The notes beneath the pieces are model-generated. The model saw only the letters and a list, made by a program, of their open reading frames with translations, had not been told where the DNA came from and did no database searches. A DNA stretch of 64,000 nucleotides from an uncultured Prevotellaceae bacterium (GTDB taxonomy: Bacteria > Bacteroidota > Bacteroidia > Bacteroidales > Bacteroidaceae), in NCBI GenBank assembly GCA_900315095.1, contig OMXS01000013.1, positions 26,337 to 90,336 of the forward strand. The letters run 5' to 3'. Shown here piece after piece: positions 34,063 to 41,978 of this stretch. A program made the translations under genes and the position numbers. Position 1 is the stretch's first letter. Each line of letters opens with the position of its first letter.

Positions 34063-34151
34063 AGTTGTATTTGATTTTGTTATTATGTTATCTCGTTTGT
34101 TGCTATTTTTAAGCCTTTTCTTTTGTGCAAACGGTAAATGGTTTCAACATG

Positions 34152-34183
34152 CAAAGATACGAAACATTTCGGGGATATGCAAA
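34152..34183 (-). promoter_or_regulatory. Promoter of the 1218-aa gene and small-protein operon
   Basis: Minus strand: TTTG (34183-34180), 20 nt, TATCTTTG (34159-34152); about 85 nt of leader follows. Confidence 0.7.
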
Positions 34184-34303
34184 TAATTTGAGGTTTTTCT
34201 TACACTAAGCGCATGTATTTTGCAAGAATGTAAACATCTTTCGCAAACTCCGCTTGCCTGTGAGAAAATGCCGGACAGGACTTGTTAACATTTTGCTGTT
34301 GTG

Positions 34304-34480
34304 GTGACAGTTGACAGATTACAGTTTTAAAGTGACCCTATGGTGGCGACAGACAAGAAAACACGTATATATACGTATATATATTTATTATATATATAAT
34401 ATATATATTATATATATAATAAAACTTTCGGACAAGGTTTAGGGGGGCTTAAAATAAAACTGTAATCTGTCAACTGTCAC
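34304..34480. repeat. Inverted-repeat cassette with an alternating A/T core
   Basis: A 26-nt arm at 34304-34329 (GTGACAGTTGACAGATTACA...) is repeated perfectly, inverted, at 34455-34480, flanking about 70 nt of TA-rich sequence (34363-34431). A third perfect copy lies at 34721-34746 in the orientation of the second. Part of the gene-free stretch 34063-35323, which otherwise holds a REP-like element, a 22-nt array and a second cassette. Confidence 0.75.
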
Positions 34481-34543
34481 ACACCACCTTGTTTTGAATG
34501 TCTGCTGTCAGTTGTTTCTCCATTCGGTCAGCGACCGTTGGTT

Positions 34544-34682
34544 CCCCGCCCCTGAAGGGGAGGGGCCAGGGGTGGGGACTGTGTTGTCCTCTGTCTCCAT
34601 CTATCTACCCTTATCTCCATTTATCTTCTTCCTTTATATCACCGACCCCGCCCCTATCCCCGCCCCTACATGGGTGGGGAAC
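34544..34682. repeat. REP-like paired C/G-rich element, copy 2
   Basis: Same order as at 29803-29927: CCCCGCCCCTGAAGGGGAGG with GGGGTGGGG, an A/T-rich middle with TATCTTCTT and ATATCACCGAC, then CCCCGCCCCTATCCCCGCCC and ATGGGTGGGGAA. Confidence 0.75.
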
Positions 34683-34778
34683 CGTTAGCAATGGGGCTAA
34701 TTGTATATAGTATCCTAAAATAAAACTGTAATCTGTCAACTGTCACCGCTCACCTTGTTTTCGAGTGAAACAAGTGTA

Positions 34779-34866
34779 TATCTTTCGCCCTGCGATTAAG
34801 CATCTTTCGCCCCGCGAAACATGGCTTTTCGCACCGTCAAAGGGCATCTTTGGGACGTGCAGCACT
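34779..34866. repeat. 22-nt period tandem repeat, four units
   Basis: Units at 34779, 34801, 34823 and 34845. The first two share ATCTTTCGCCC and GCGA, and contain TTTCGC/GCGAAA dyad symmetry. Related in sequence to the array at 47333. Confidence 0.75.
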
Positions 34867-35006
34867 AGGCCCTCAGCCCTCTATCCCCCTTGCTATAACG
34901 GACTTGTAGGTTGACTTGAAAGCGCCTTCTTCTTTGTAGGCGCCATATAAACCACTTTGTTTCAGGGATTTACAAGATAATGGAAAGATAATTCGCATGG
35001 TGATGA

Positions 35007-35231
35007 TGGAAAAATTGGACATTTGGACATTTGGACAATTGGACAAATGCCCTTTTCTGGATTCAGGATTTTAGGTGTCTCATTCTTTATATTATATATA
35101 TATTATAATATATATATAATATAAAATATATATACATATATTTTTGTCAAAATCTTTCACTTACACTCAGTCCTCGCAACGGAAAATGTCTAAATGTCCA
35201 AATGTCCAATTGTCCAATTGTCCAATTTTGG
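35007..35231. repeat. Second inverted-repeat cassette with TA-rich core
   Basis: The left arm (35013-35047) is built of a 9-nt unit TTGGACATT or TTGGACAAT; the right arm (35185-35229) is its reverse complement (AATGTCCAA, AATTGTCCAA). Between them lies an alternating A/T tract (about 35088-35142). Same plan as 34304-34480 but with a different arm sequence. Confidence 0.7.
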
Positions 35232-35323
35232 TGATGGATGTTAGATGATGGATGATTGGTGATTGGTGATGGTGGTCAGAACTATGAACTATTAGCCAAC
35301 ACCAAACACCTATCACCTAAAAA

Positions 35324-36286
35324 TCAGTTGCGTCGGTACAGCGTTATGTTGTTGCCAGTGATTGTCTGCTGTCTCACCACTTCGATGTCTGCGGGCAGTT
35401 GCGGTGCCGGTGTGCCGCTGGCCACTATTTGTGGCGACTGCTCCACGCGTATCTCATCGTACAGATGGTTGTCGATGAACGACTGCAGGGTGTGCCTGCC
35501 GCCCTCAACCATCATCGACTGTATGCTGCTGTCGTGTGCCGCCTTCATAAGTACCCGAAGCACCTCGTCGTCGGAGAGTTGTCCCTCGATGCCGGGAAGC
35601 GGTTCGGTGGCGTGTGAGAGCACCATCTTCACGGGCGACGGACCAGCCCAGTGGCGCACCGTCAGTTGCGGGTGCTCGCGCTCCTCGGTGGTCTTGCCCA
35701 CCACGATGGCGTCGTTCTCCGCCCTCAGTTTGTGCATGAGCATCAGCGTTGTGGGGGTTGATATGGCGAGCGCTTTGCCTCCGTTGTCGATGAATCCGTT
35801 TGCTGTCTGCGCCCATTTCAGCGTTATGAACGGGCGGTGGAGGCTGTGGAAGGTGAAGAAGCGCTTGTTCAGCCGCTTGCACTCCTCCTCCAGCACGCCC
35901 ACGGTAACCTCTATCCCTGCGTCGCGCAGGCGTTTTATGCCTCGTCCCTGCACCTCTGCAAAGGGGTCGATGCATCCCACTACGGCGCGGCGCACCCCCT
36001 TCTTCACGATGAGGTCGGCGCACGGCGGTGTCTTGCCCCAATGAGAACAGGGCTCCAGACTGACGTATATGGTGGCCTCGGGCAGCAGATGCTCGTCGGC
36101 AGGGCTCACCGATGCGAAGGCATTCACCTCGGCATGTCCCTCTCCACAGCGCACATGATAGCCCTCGCCGATGATTCTGCCGTCGGCAACTATCACCGCT
36201 CCCACCATTGGGTTTGGCTTTGCGTAGAACTCTCCGCAGCGTGCCAGTTGCAGGCATCGCCGCATGTATATCTCGTCTGTTTGCAT
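35324..36286 (-). CDS. ribD: Bifunctional riboflavin biosynthesis deaminase/reductase
   Basis: A 320-aa protein from MQTDEIYMRRC; the frame from 36343 is rejected because its extra codons are a GGAGGAAGGAGGA low-complexity repeat. The deaminase half has the zinc motifs GHAEVNAF and PCSHWGKTPPC (about residues 49-85) and KPNPMVGAV. The reductase half (about 145-320) has RPFITLKWAQTANGFID and MVEGGRHTLQSF. It converts the first pyrimidine intermediate of riboflavin synthesis by deamination then reduction. It stands alone here, 95 nt downstream of the patatin gene and across a repeat. Confidence 0.93.
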   Translation of the reverse strand: MQTDEIYMRRCLQLARCGEFYAKPNPMVGAVIVADGRIIGEGYHVRCGEGHAEVNAFASVSPADEHLLPEATIYVSLEPCSHWGKTPPCADLIVKKGVRRAVVGCIDPFAEVQGRGIKRLRDAGIEVTVGVLEEECKRLNKRFFTFHSLHRPFITLKWAQTANGFIDNGGKALAISTPTTLMLMHKLRAENDAIVVGKTTEEREHPQLTVRHWAGPSPVKMVLSHATEPLPGIEGQLSDDEVLRVLMKAAHDSSIQSMMVEGGRHTLQSFIDNHLYDEIRVEQSPQIVASGTPAPQLPADIEVVRQQTITGNNITLYRRN

Positions 36287-36380
36287 TGTCATTTTATTTT
36301 GAGGAAGGAGGAAGGAGGAGTGAGGAAGGAGGAGTGAGAACACTCTATTCTAATGTCGCTCAGCGCTCAACCCTCAACGC

Positions 36381-37229
36381 TCAACCCTCAACGTAACTCC
36401 TTATTTCCTCGATTCGCTTCTCTGCCAGCGCCCGTCCTATGTTGTAGGTCTCGCGCATCTTGTCGGCATCGTGCGTGATGTGGCCTATGGTGAGCGGTGC
36501 CTCGGGGCGCAGCACGAAAGCGTTCCCTATGCGTTCCTGCTCTGCCACATACTCCAGTTGCGCGTTGTACATCTCATGACGGTGGGCTACGGCGTCGAGG
36601 AAGTGGGGGTAGCGGTGAAGCGAGAGTCGCATCAGCGGCAGCAGCGCGTTCTTTTTCTTGACGTATCCCGCCGGCTGTGTGGTCACCACGAGGTTTTTCT
36701 CGTATCCCTGCCGTTGCATGAACTTCAGCGGTATACTGTCGCTGATGCCGCCGTCGAGCACCTTGCGCCCTTTTATTCTCACTATCTTTGATGCCAGCGG
36801 CATGCTTGCCGAGGCCCGTATCCACTCGTAGCACTCATCGTCGGCCTTCATCAGCCTCTGGTAAATAGGTTCTCCCGTCTCCACATCGGTGCATACGGCA
36901 TAGAACTCCTGCGGGTTCTGGTCGAAGGCGTCGTTGTCGAAGATGTCGAGATGCTTAGGCAAATAGTGGTAGCAGAACTCGCCCCCGAAGATGTCGCCTG
37001 TGGTGAGCAATGACCGCAGCGAGCAGTAGCGCCAGTCGTTGGCGAACTTCGTGTTATATCGTATGGCGCGCCCCGCCTGTCGGCTCTTCATGTTGCATCC
37101 GAATGCCGCGCCTGCCGAGACACCCACGATGCCGTCGAAATTGATGCCGTGCTCCATCAGCACGTCAATCACTCCTGCCGAGAACAGCCCGCGCATTGCG
37201 CCTCCCTCGAGTACCAGTCCTGTCTTCAT
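36381..37229 (-). CDS. Patatin-like phospholipase family protein
   Basis: A 282-aa protein with the serine-aspartate dyad of patatins: oxyanion loop LEGGAMRG (residues 7-14), nucleophile elbow GVSAG (about 36-40) and DGGISDS (about 169-175). No signal peptide is visible, so it resembles the cytoplasmic patatin-like lipases of Firmicutes and Bacteroidetes. Substrate is likely a lipid or lysophospholipid. The last residues VEG and the stop codon are encoded by a CTCAACGCTCAACCCTCAAC repeat, so the original C-terminus may have been altered. A minus-strand TACCTTTG at 37295-37288 is a likely -7 element. Confidence 0.88.
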   Translation of the reverse strand: MKTGLVLEGGAMRGLFSAGVIDVLMEHGINFDGIVGVSAGAAFGCNMKSRQAGRAIRYNTKFANDWRYCSLRSLLTTGDIFGGEFCYHYLPKHLDIFDNDAFDQNPQEFYAVCTDVETGEPIYQRLMKADDECYEWIRASASMPLASKIVRIKGRKVLDGGISDSIPLKFMQRQGYEKNLVVTTQPAGYVKKKNALLPLMRLSLHRYPHFLDAVAHRHEMYNAQLEYVAEQERIGNAFVLRPEAPLTIGHITHDADKMRETYNIGRALAEKRIEEIRSYVEG

Positions 37230-37469
37230 TTGAGTTTAGAGATGATAGTGTAGAGTTTAGAGTATTGTGTCATGTGGTTTATTGCAGCAAAGGTATAAAA
37301 GGTTAGTGGAATAACCAAATTTTTAAAGCAAAAGGTTGTTTGACCATCGGTTTTCTGCAGTTCTCGATGGTTGCACAAGCGCATGCAGAAAGAAAGGGCA
37401 GCGTTTACTTGCGTAATATAAATTTTAGTTGTATTTTTGCAATCAGTTAAAATCAAACTAACGCTAACA

Positions 37470-38807
37470 ATGATGCTTAAGAAACTCTTTTTCATAATGA
37501 TGCTTGCGGCTAATGTGCTGTTATTGCATGCACAGAGTATGGACACGCCTGTGGCTCAGGTGGCTCGTGACATGATGCCGGGATGGAACCTCGGAAACAC
37601 CCTGGAGGCAGGAAACGACGCCAACAACTTCACTAATAACGGCGGTCTGGGCGCTGAGACTTTCTGGCAGGGCACAAAGACCACACAGGAGGTCATCGAC
37701 TATGTGCGCTCGCTGGGTTTCAAGAGCGTGCGCATACCTTGTGCATGGGTGATGGGACACATAACCAACGCTATGCAGATGACTATCGACCCGCAGTGGA
37801 TGGCACGTGTGAAAGAGGTTGTTGACCTGTGCATAAACGACGGTCTCTATGTGGTGCTTAACGACCATTGGGACGGAGGATGGGTGGAGCGCAGTTTCGA
37901 AGACACGTCAAACTCTACGGTGACACTCAACTGCGAGCGAATGAAGAAACTGTGGACACAGATAGCAACTGAGTTCCGCGACTACGACGAGCATCTGATT
38001 TTCGCAGGACTCAATGAGCCGAATGTGGAGAATGCCACGCAGATGGCGGTACTATTGAGATATGAGCAGGCATTCATCGATGCCGTGAGAACCACAGGCG
38101 GCAACAATGCCCGGCGCATACTGGTGGTGCAAGGACCGTCCACCGATGTCGACCGCACCGTGGAACTGATGAACACTATGCCTACCGACGCTGTGGAGGG
38201 CAGACTGATGGTGGAGGTTCACTACTATTCGCCGTGGAACTTCGCGCTGCGTTCTGACCCCGACGGCACCGAGGTATGGAACAGAAACGCCTATTACTGG
38301 GGTGCCGAGAATCATGTGGAAGGCTCAATACACAACTCCACATGGGGCGAGGAAGACTATATGCTGGCGCAGCTGCAGAAGATGAAGACAAAGTTTGTAG
38401 ACAACGGAATACCCGTTGTGATGGGCGAATACGGTGCCCAGTGGCGCTATGCAAGCGGTGCGGGCGAGGACCAAGAGAAGCACGACGCTTCGGTGAAACT
38501 GTTCTATAAACTCTTCAACCAGTGGTGCATAGAGATGGGAATAGTGCCTATGGCGTGGTGCATCAACTACGCCGGAAGGCCTACGATGACTCTTGTAAAC
38601 CGCTCGTCGCGCACCATATATTGCACTCCCGCAATGGAGGGCATACAGGAAGCGCTTGCTGCCACCTCGATAGAGCAGCCGCAAGTGGCGGGAGGCGAGT
38701 CGGCTGCACGTCAGGGCACATACACTCTGGGCGGTGTCAGGGTTGCCGGCGATGCTCTTCAGCGAGGCATTTACATTCGCAACGGCAAGAAAATAGCCGT
38801 AAGATAG
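37470..38807 (+). CDS. Secreted glycoside hydrolase family 5 (cellulase-like) with C-terminal tail
   Basis: A 445-aa protein from MMLKKLFFIMMLAANVLLL; the alternative upstream TTG at 37437 lies at the promoter. The signal peptide ends LHAQS. The domain opens with MMPGWNLGNTLEAG, then GFKSVRIPCAWVMG, the acid/base glutamate in AGLNEPNVEN (about residue 192) and the nucleophile in PVVMGEYGAQW (about residue 325), as in GH5 endoglucanases. It should cut beta-1,4 glucan, mannan or xyloglucan chains. The C-terminus (YTLGGVRV, RGIYIRNGKKIAVR) is the shared tail, so export to the surface is likely. Promoter -7 TATTTTTG at 37432-37439. Confidence 0.9.
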   Translation: MMLKKLFFIMMLAANVLLLHAQSMDTPVAQVARDMMPGWNLGNTLEAGNDANNFTNNGGLGAETFWQGTKTTQEVIDYVRSLGFKSVRIPCAWVMGHITNAMQMTIDPQWMARVKEVVDLCINDGLYVVLNDHWDGGWVERSFEDTSNSTVTLNCERMKKLWTQIATEFRDYDEHLIFAGLNEPNVENATQMAVLLRYEQAFIDAVRTTGGNNARRILVVQGPSTDVDRTVELMNTMPTDAVEGRLMVEVHYYSPWNFALRSDPDGTEVWNRNAYYWGAENHVEGSIHNSTWGEEDYMLAQLQKMKTKFVDNGIPVVMGEYGAQWRYASGAGEDQEKHDASVKLFYKLFNQWCIEMGIVPMAWCINYAGRPTMTLVNRSSRTIYCTPAMEGIQEALAATSIEQPQVAGGESAARQGTYTLGGVRVAGDALQRGIYIRNGKKIAVR

Positions 38808-39000
38808 TTTCTAATTTGAAGAATATACATTAAAAAAGTCCTCAAAAAGCACCGAAAAATGCTCTTTCTGTTGCTTTGTGAGAAAAAAAAACTTAAAAAA
38901 TGCACTTGAAATCATTATTTTAAATAATAATGATGATAAAAGATGTGGTATTTGCGGAATTCTCATTACTTTTGCAGGTAAAATTCAAATAAAGAAGAAA

Positions 39001-40410
39001 ATGAGAAGGATTATTGCGCCTTTTTTGATCATATTGTTTGCAGCCACATCACTGGTGTCGTGTCTTAAAGATGACGACGACAAGTCAACGTATTATAGTG
39101 ATACGGCTCTGAGCATGTTCCAGATAAATAATATCATTGTGACAAAGACCACGAAGTCGTCACAGGGAACCGACAGCACGTACAAAGTGCAGCAGAGCGC
39201 GGCTTTGTACGATTTCGTGATAGACCAGGAGAAGCGCGAAGTATATAATATCGACTCGCTGCCTTACGGCACCGACGGCACCAAGATACTCGTCTATGTG
39301 AGTACGTTGAACAACGGCGTGGCGGGAATCAAGTCGCTCGTTGGTCCTGACGTGACTACCATCTCGAGCACCGACACACTCGACTTCTCTGTTCCGCGCA
39401 CCATTATAGTGCGTAGCAGCGACGGCAGATTCACACGCGAGTACAACGTGAAGGTGAACATTCACAAGCAGAAAGCGGAAGACTTCAAGTGGACAATGCT
39501 CGGAACAAGCACCGAACTGGCTGCTTTCAAGGCGCTCAGAGCGTTCAACATAGACGGCAAAATGGTAGTGTTCGGCAGCGACGGCACCAACACCACAGCA
39601 GTCCAGGCAGACATTTCTGACGGCAAGGCGTGGACACCTGTGACCTTCAGTTTCAATGGACTTCTCTCTGCCGACATGTACCAGCAGATTGTAAAGAAAG
39701 GCGACCGCCTGTATATGATACACAACGGCAAACTGCTTTCTTCTGCCGACGGAGCATCGTGGGACGAAGAGGGAACGCCGGCGGTGAAACAACTTGTGGC
39801 GGCATCGAGCGACAAACTCTACGGCGTTGACGACAGCGGCGAGATGATGAGCAGCAGCGACGGCTCTGCCTGGAATGCCGACGGCTTGGACACCGACGCT
39901 TCAATGTTGCCGACAACAGACATCAACTACGCATGCAGCACTCTTCGCACCAATAAGGATGTGGAGAGCGTGATGCTCGTGGGCAACCGCGACGCTTCTG
40001 TTTATGCAGCAGACACTGCGGCCGTGATATGGAATAAACTTGACGACACAGGCAGTTATGCTGTTAACTTGCCTTGGGCATACTACTCGATAGACGTCAA
40101 GAACAAGTACGTGTTGCCGAGACTTGCAAACCTCTCAATGACCGCATGTGGTGATTATCTGATGGCGCTGGGCGGCAAAGGCGTAGGAGCATGCACCAAG
40201 AAGGCATACAGCCAGATATACACCAGTCGTGATGGCGGCATCACTTGGCAGAATGAGGCAGGGTTCCAGTTGCCCGACACCATAGACAAGACAGCAACGA
40301 TGATGGCCCTTGCTACTGACGACAGTAACCATCTGTGGATTATCTGCGGCGGTACAGGTCAGATATGGCGCGGACGCCTGAACAGTCTCGGCTGGATGAC
40401 AGAAGAGTGA
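39001..40410 (+). CDS. DUF6242-like lipoprotein
   Basis: A 469-aa lipoprotein starting MRRIIAPFLIILFAATS with lipobox SLVSC (Cys about 21) and a run of Asp/Lys. Residues ~30-160 look like an Ig-like N-terminal domain; residues ~160-469 contain propeller-like repeats (KGDRLYMIHNGKLLSSADGASW, YGVDDSGEMMSSSDGSAW, YTSRDGGITWQNEAG). The frame from 38878 is rejected: 41 extra codons cross the promoter TACTTTTG (38967-38974). It directly precedes porG by 52 nt, the arrangement common in Bacteroidales. Function unknown; outer-membrane location is likely. Confidence 0.85.
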   Translation: MRRIIAPFLIILFAATSLVSCLKDDDDKSTYYSDTALSMFQINNIIVTKTTKSSQGTDSTYKVQQSAALYDFVIDQEKREVYNIDSLPYGTDGTKILVYVSTLNNGVAGIKSLVGPDVTTISSTDTLDFSVPRTIIVRSSDGRFTREYNVKVNIHKQKAEDFKWTMLGTSTELAAFKALRAFNIDGKMVVFGSDGTNTTAVQADISDGKAWTPVTFSFNGLLSADMYQQIVKKGDRLYMIHNGKLLSSADGASWDEEGTPAVKQLVAASSDKLYGVDDSGEMMSSSDGSAWNADGLDTDASMLPTTDINYACSTLRTNKDVESVMLVGNRDASVYAADTAAVIWNKLDDTGSYAVNLPWAYYSIDVKNKYVLPRLANLSMTACGDYLMALGGKGVGACTKKAYSQIYTSRDGGITWQNEAGFQLPDTIDKTATMMALATDDSNHLWIICGGTGQIWRGRLNSLGWMTEE

Positions 40411-40462
40411 CACGAAAAACAACCAACTTTCGCGCACGCGCGATAATAATAAGGTAGATAGA

Positions 40463-41170
40463 ATGAAGAATTACGCTACAAATCCTATGATGCGACTCGC
40501 CATGATGGCGATATTGCTGGTTTCTTCGCTCGGTATCTGGGCGCAGGAAGACGAGGAGTACCGCATGGAGATAGGCGGCGGCATCGGCGTGACAGGATAT
40601 CTTGGCGACTTCAACTCAAGCCTTACAAAGAACTTGCAGCCAGCGGCAAGCGTCGTCTTGCGCAGGTATTTCAACCCCTACATGGGATTGAAGGCACAGC
40701 TGGGATACGGGAAACTGAAGGGAAAGGCGGCAGGCGTCGAAACCTACTATCCCGAATATCAAAACTCCGACTATGAGTTCAATAACACTCTCATAGGCCT
40801 TGACATCACCTACGAATACAACTTCTGGCCATACGGCACAGGAAAGGAGTATCGCGGAGCGAAACCTCTGACGCCGTACATCATGCTGGGAGTGGGCGGA
40901 ACATTCGTCAAGGGAGCAGATAAGAACATCATCACCGCCAACATCCCTATCGGAGTGGGCGTGAAATACAAGATAGCGCCACGCTTGAACCTCGGTATAG
41001 AGTGGGCAATGCACTTCTCGCTGAACGACAAGCTCGACGGAGTGAAAGACCCATACATCGTGAAGACCAGCGGCGCTTTCAAGAACACAGATTGCTATCA
41101 CACACTTCAGGTGTCGCTGACCTACAGTTTTATGCCGAAGTGCAGAACGTGTCATAACGATAGATACTGA
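40463..41170 (+). CDS. porG: PorG-like outer-membrane beta-barrel (type IX secretion, DUF6089)
   Basis: A 235-aa protein with a signal peptide ending IWAQ. An eight-strand-type barrel is suggested by alternating strands. Family-typical phrases are [53 protein letters not shown] and the conserved end [18 protein letters not shown] with CRTCHN. PorG is a component of the type IX secretion system associated with the PorK/N ring. It is 2 nt from uppS, in the usual porG-uppS-bamA order. Its presence supports a working type IX system for the tail-bearing proteins, although no other type IX gene lies in this window. Confidence 0.85.
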   Translation: MKNYATNPMMRLAMMAILLVSSLGIWAQEDEEYRMEIGGGIGVTGYLGDFNSSLTKNLQPAASVVLRRYFNPYMGLKAQLGYGKLKGKAAGVETYYPEYQNSDYEFNNTLIGLDITYEYNFWPYGTGKEYRGAKPLTPYIMLGVGGTFVKGADKNIITANIPIGVGVKYKIAPRLNLGIEWAMHFSLNDKLDGVKDPYIVKTSGAFKNTDCYHTLQVSLTYSFMPKCRTCHNDRY

Positions 41171-41172
41171 TT

Positions 41173-41922
41173 ATGGAACAATTGGACAAGAACCGCATCC
41201 CGCAGCACATCGCCATTATCATGGACGGTAACGGGCGCTGGGCAAAAGAGCATGGGCATGAGCGCACCTACGGACATAAGGCAGGTGTGGAGACAGTGCG
41301 CAGAATCACTGCCGAGTGTGTCAGGTTAGGAGTGAAATATCTCACGCTATATACATTCTCAACAGAGAACTGGAACCGTCCCGCCGACGAGATTTCGGCC
41401 CTGATGGGACTGGTGCTGACATCGCTCGAGGACGAGATATTCATGAAGCATAACGTGCGACTGCGTGTCATAGGAGACCTTGACCGCCTGCCGAAGGAGG
41501 TGAGCGAGAAATTGTGGCACACTATGGAGCGCACCGCAGACAACGACACTATGACGGTGGTTGTGGCACTTAGTTACTCGTCTCGTTGGGAGATAACACA
41601 GGCTGTGCGCGACATCGTGTGGGAGATAAAGAAGAACAACATTATGCCTACCACCATCGACCCCGATGAAATCACCGAGGAGACGGTGTCGAAGCACCTT
41701 GAGACATACTTCATGCCAGACCCCGAACTGCTCATACGTACGGGAGGAGAACTGCGCGTGAGCAACTATCTGCTGTGGCAGATTGCATATTCGGAACTCT
41801 ATTTCACCGATACCTACTGGCCGGACTTCGACGAGCAGGGACTGCACGAGGCGATAATAGACTACCAGAGCCGCCAGCGCCGTTTTGGAAAGACTGGCGA
41901 GCAGGTGGAGGAGAATAAATGA
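41173..41922 (+). CDS. uppS: Isoprenyl transferase (undecaprenyl diphosphate synthase)
   Basis: A 249-aa cis-prenyltransferase with the signature [14 protein letters not shown] (residues 13-26), [11 protein letters not shown] and the C-terminal [20 protein letters not shown]. It makes undecaprenyl diphosphate, the lipid carrier for peptidoglycan and surface glycans. The stop overlaps an in-frame ATG at 41919 (ATGA) that opens the bamA frame. Confidence 0.95.
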   Translation: MEQLDKNRIPQHIAIIMDGNGRWAKEHGHERTYGHKAGVETVRRITAECVRLGVKYLTLYTFSTENWNRPADEISALMGLVLTSLEDEIFMKHNVRLRVIGDLDRLPKEVSEKLWHTMERTADNDTMTVVVALSYSSRWEITQAVRDIVWEIKKNNIMPTTIDPDEITEETVSKHLETYFMPDPELLIRTGGELRVSNYLLWQIAYSELYFTDTYWPDFDEQGLHEAIIDYQSRQRRFGKTGEQVEENK

Positions 41923-41978
41923 TAACTCTCCCGCAAGAAGCGGGAAAAACATATAAAGACATACAACAGACGTTGATA

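Noticed and set aside
36287-36343. N-terminal extension of RibD
   Set aside because: Encoded by a GGAGGAAGGA repeat; the conserved deaminase start is at MQTDEIYMRRC.
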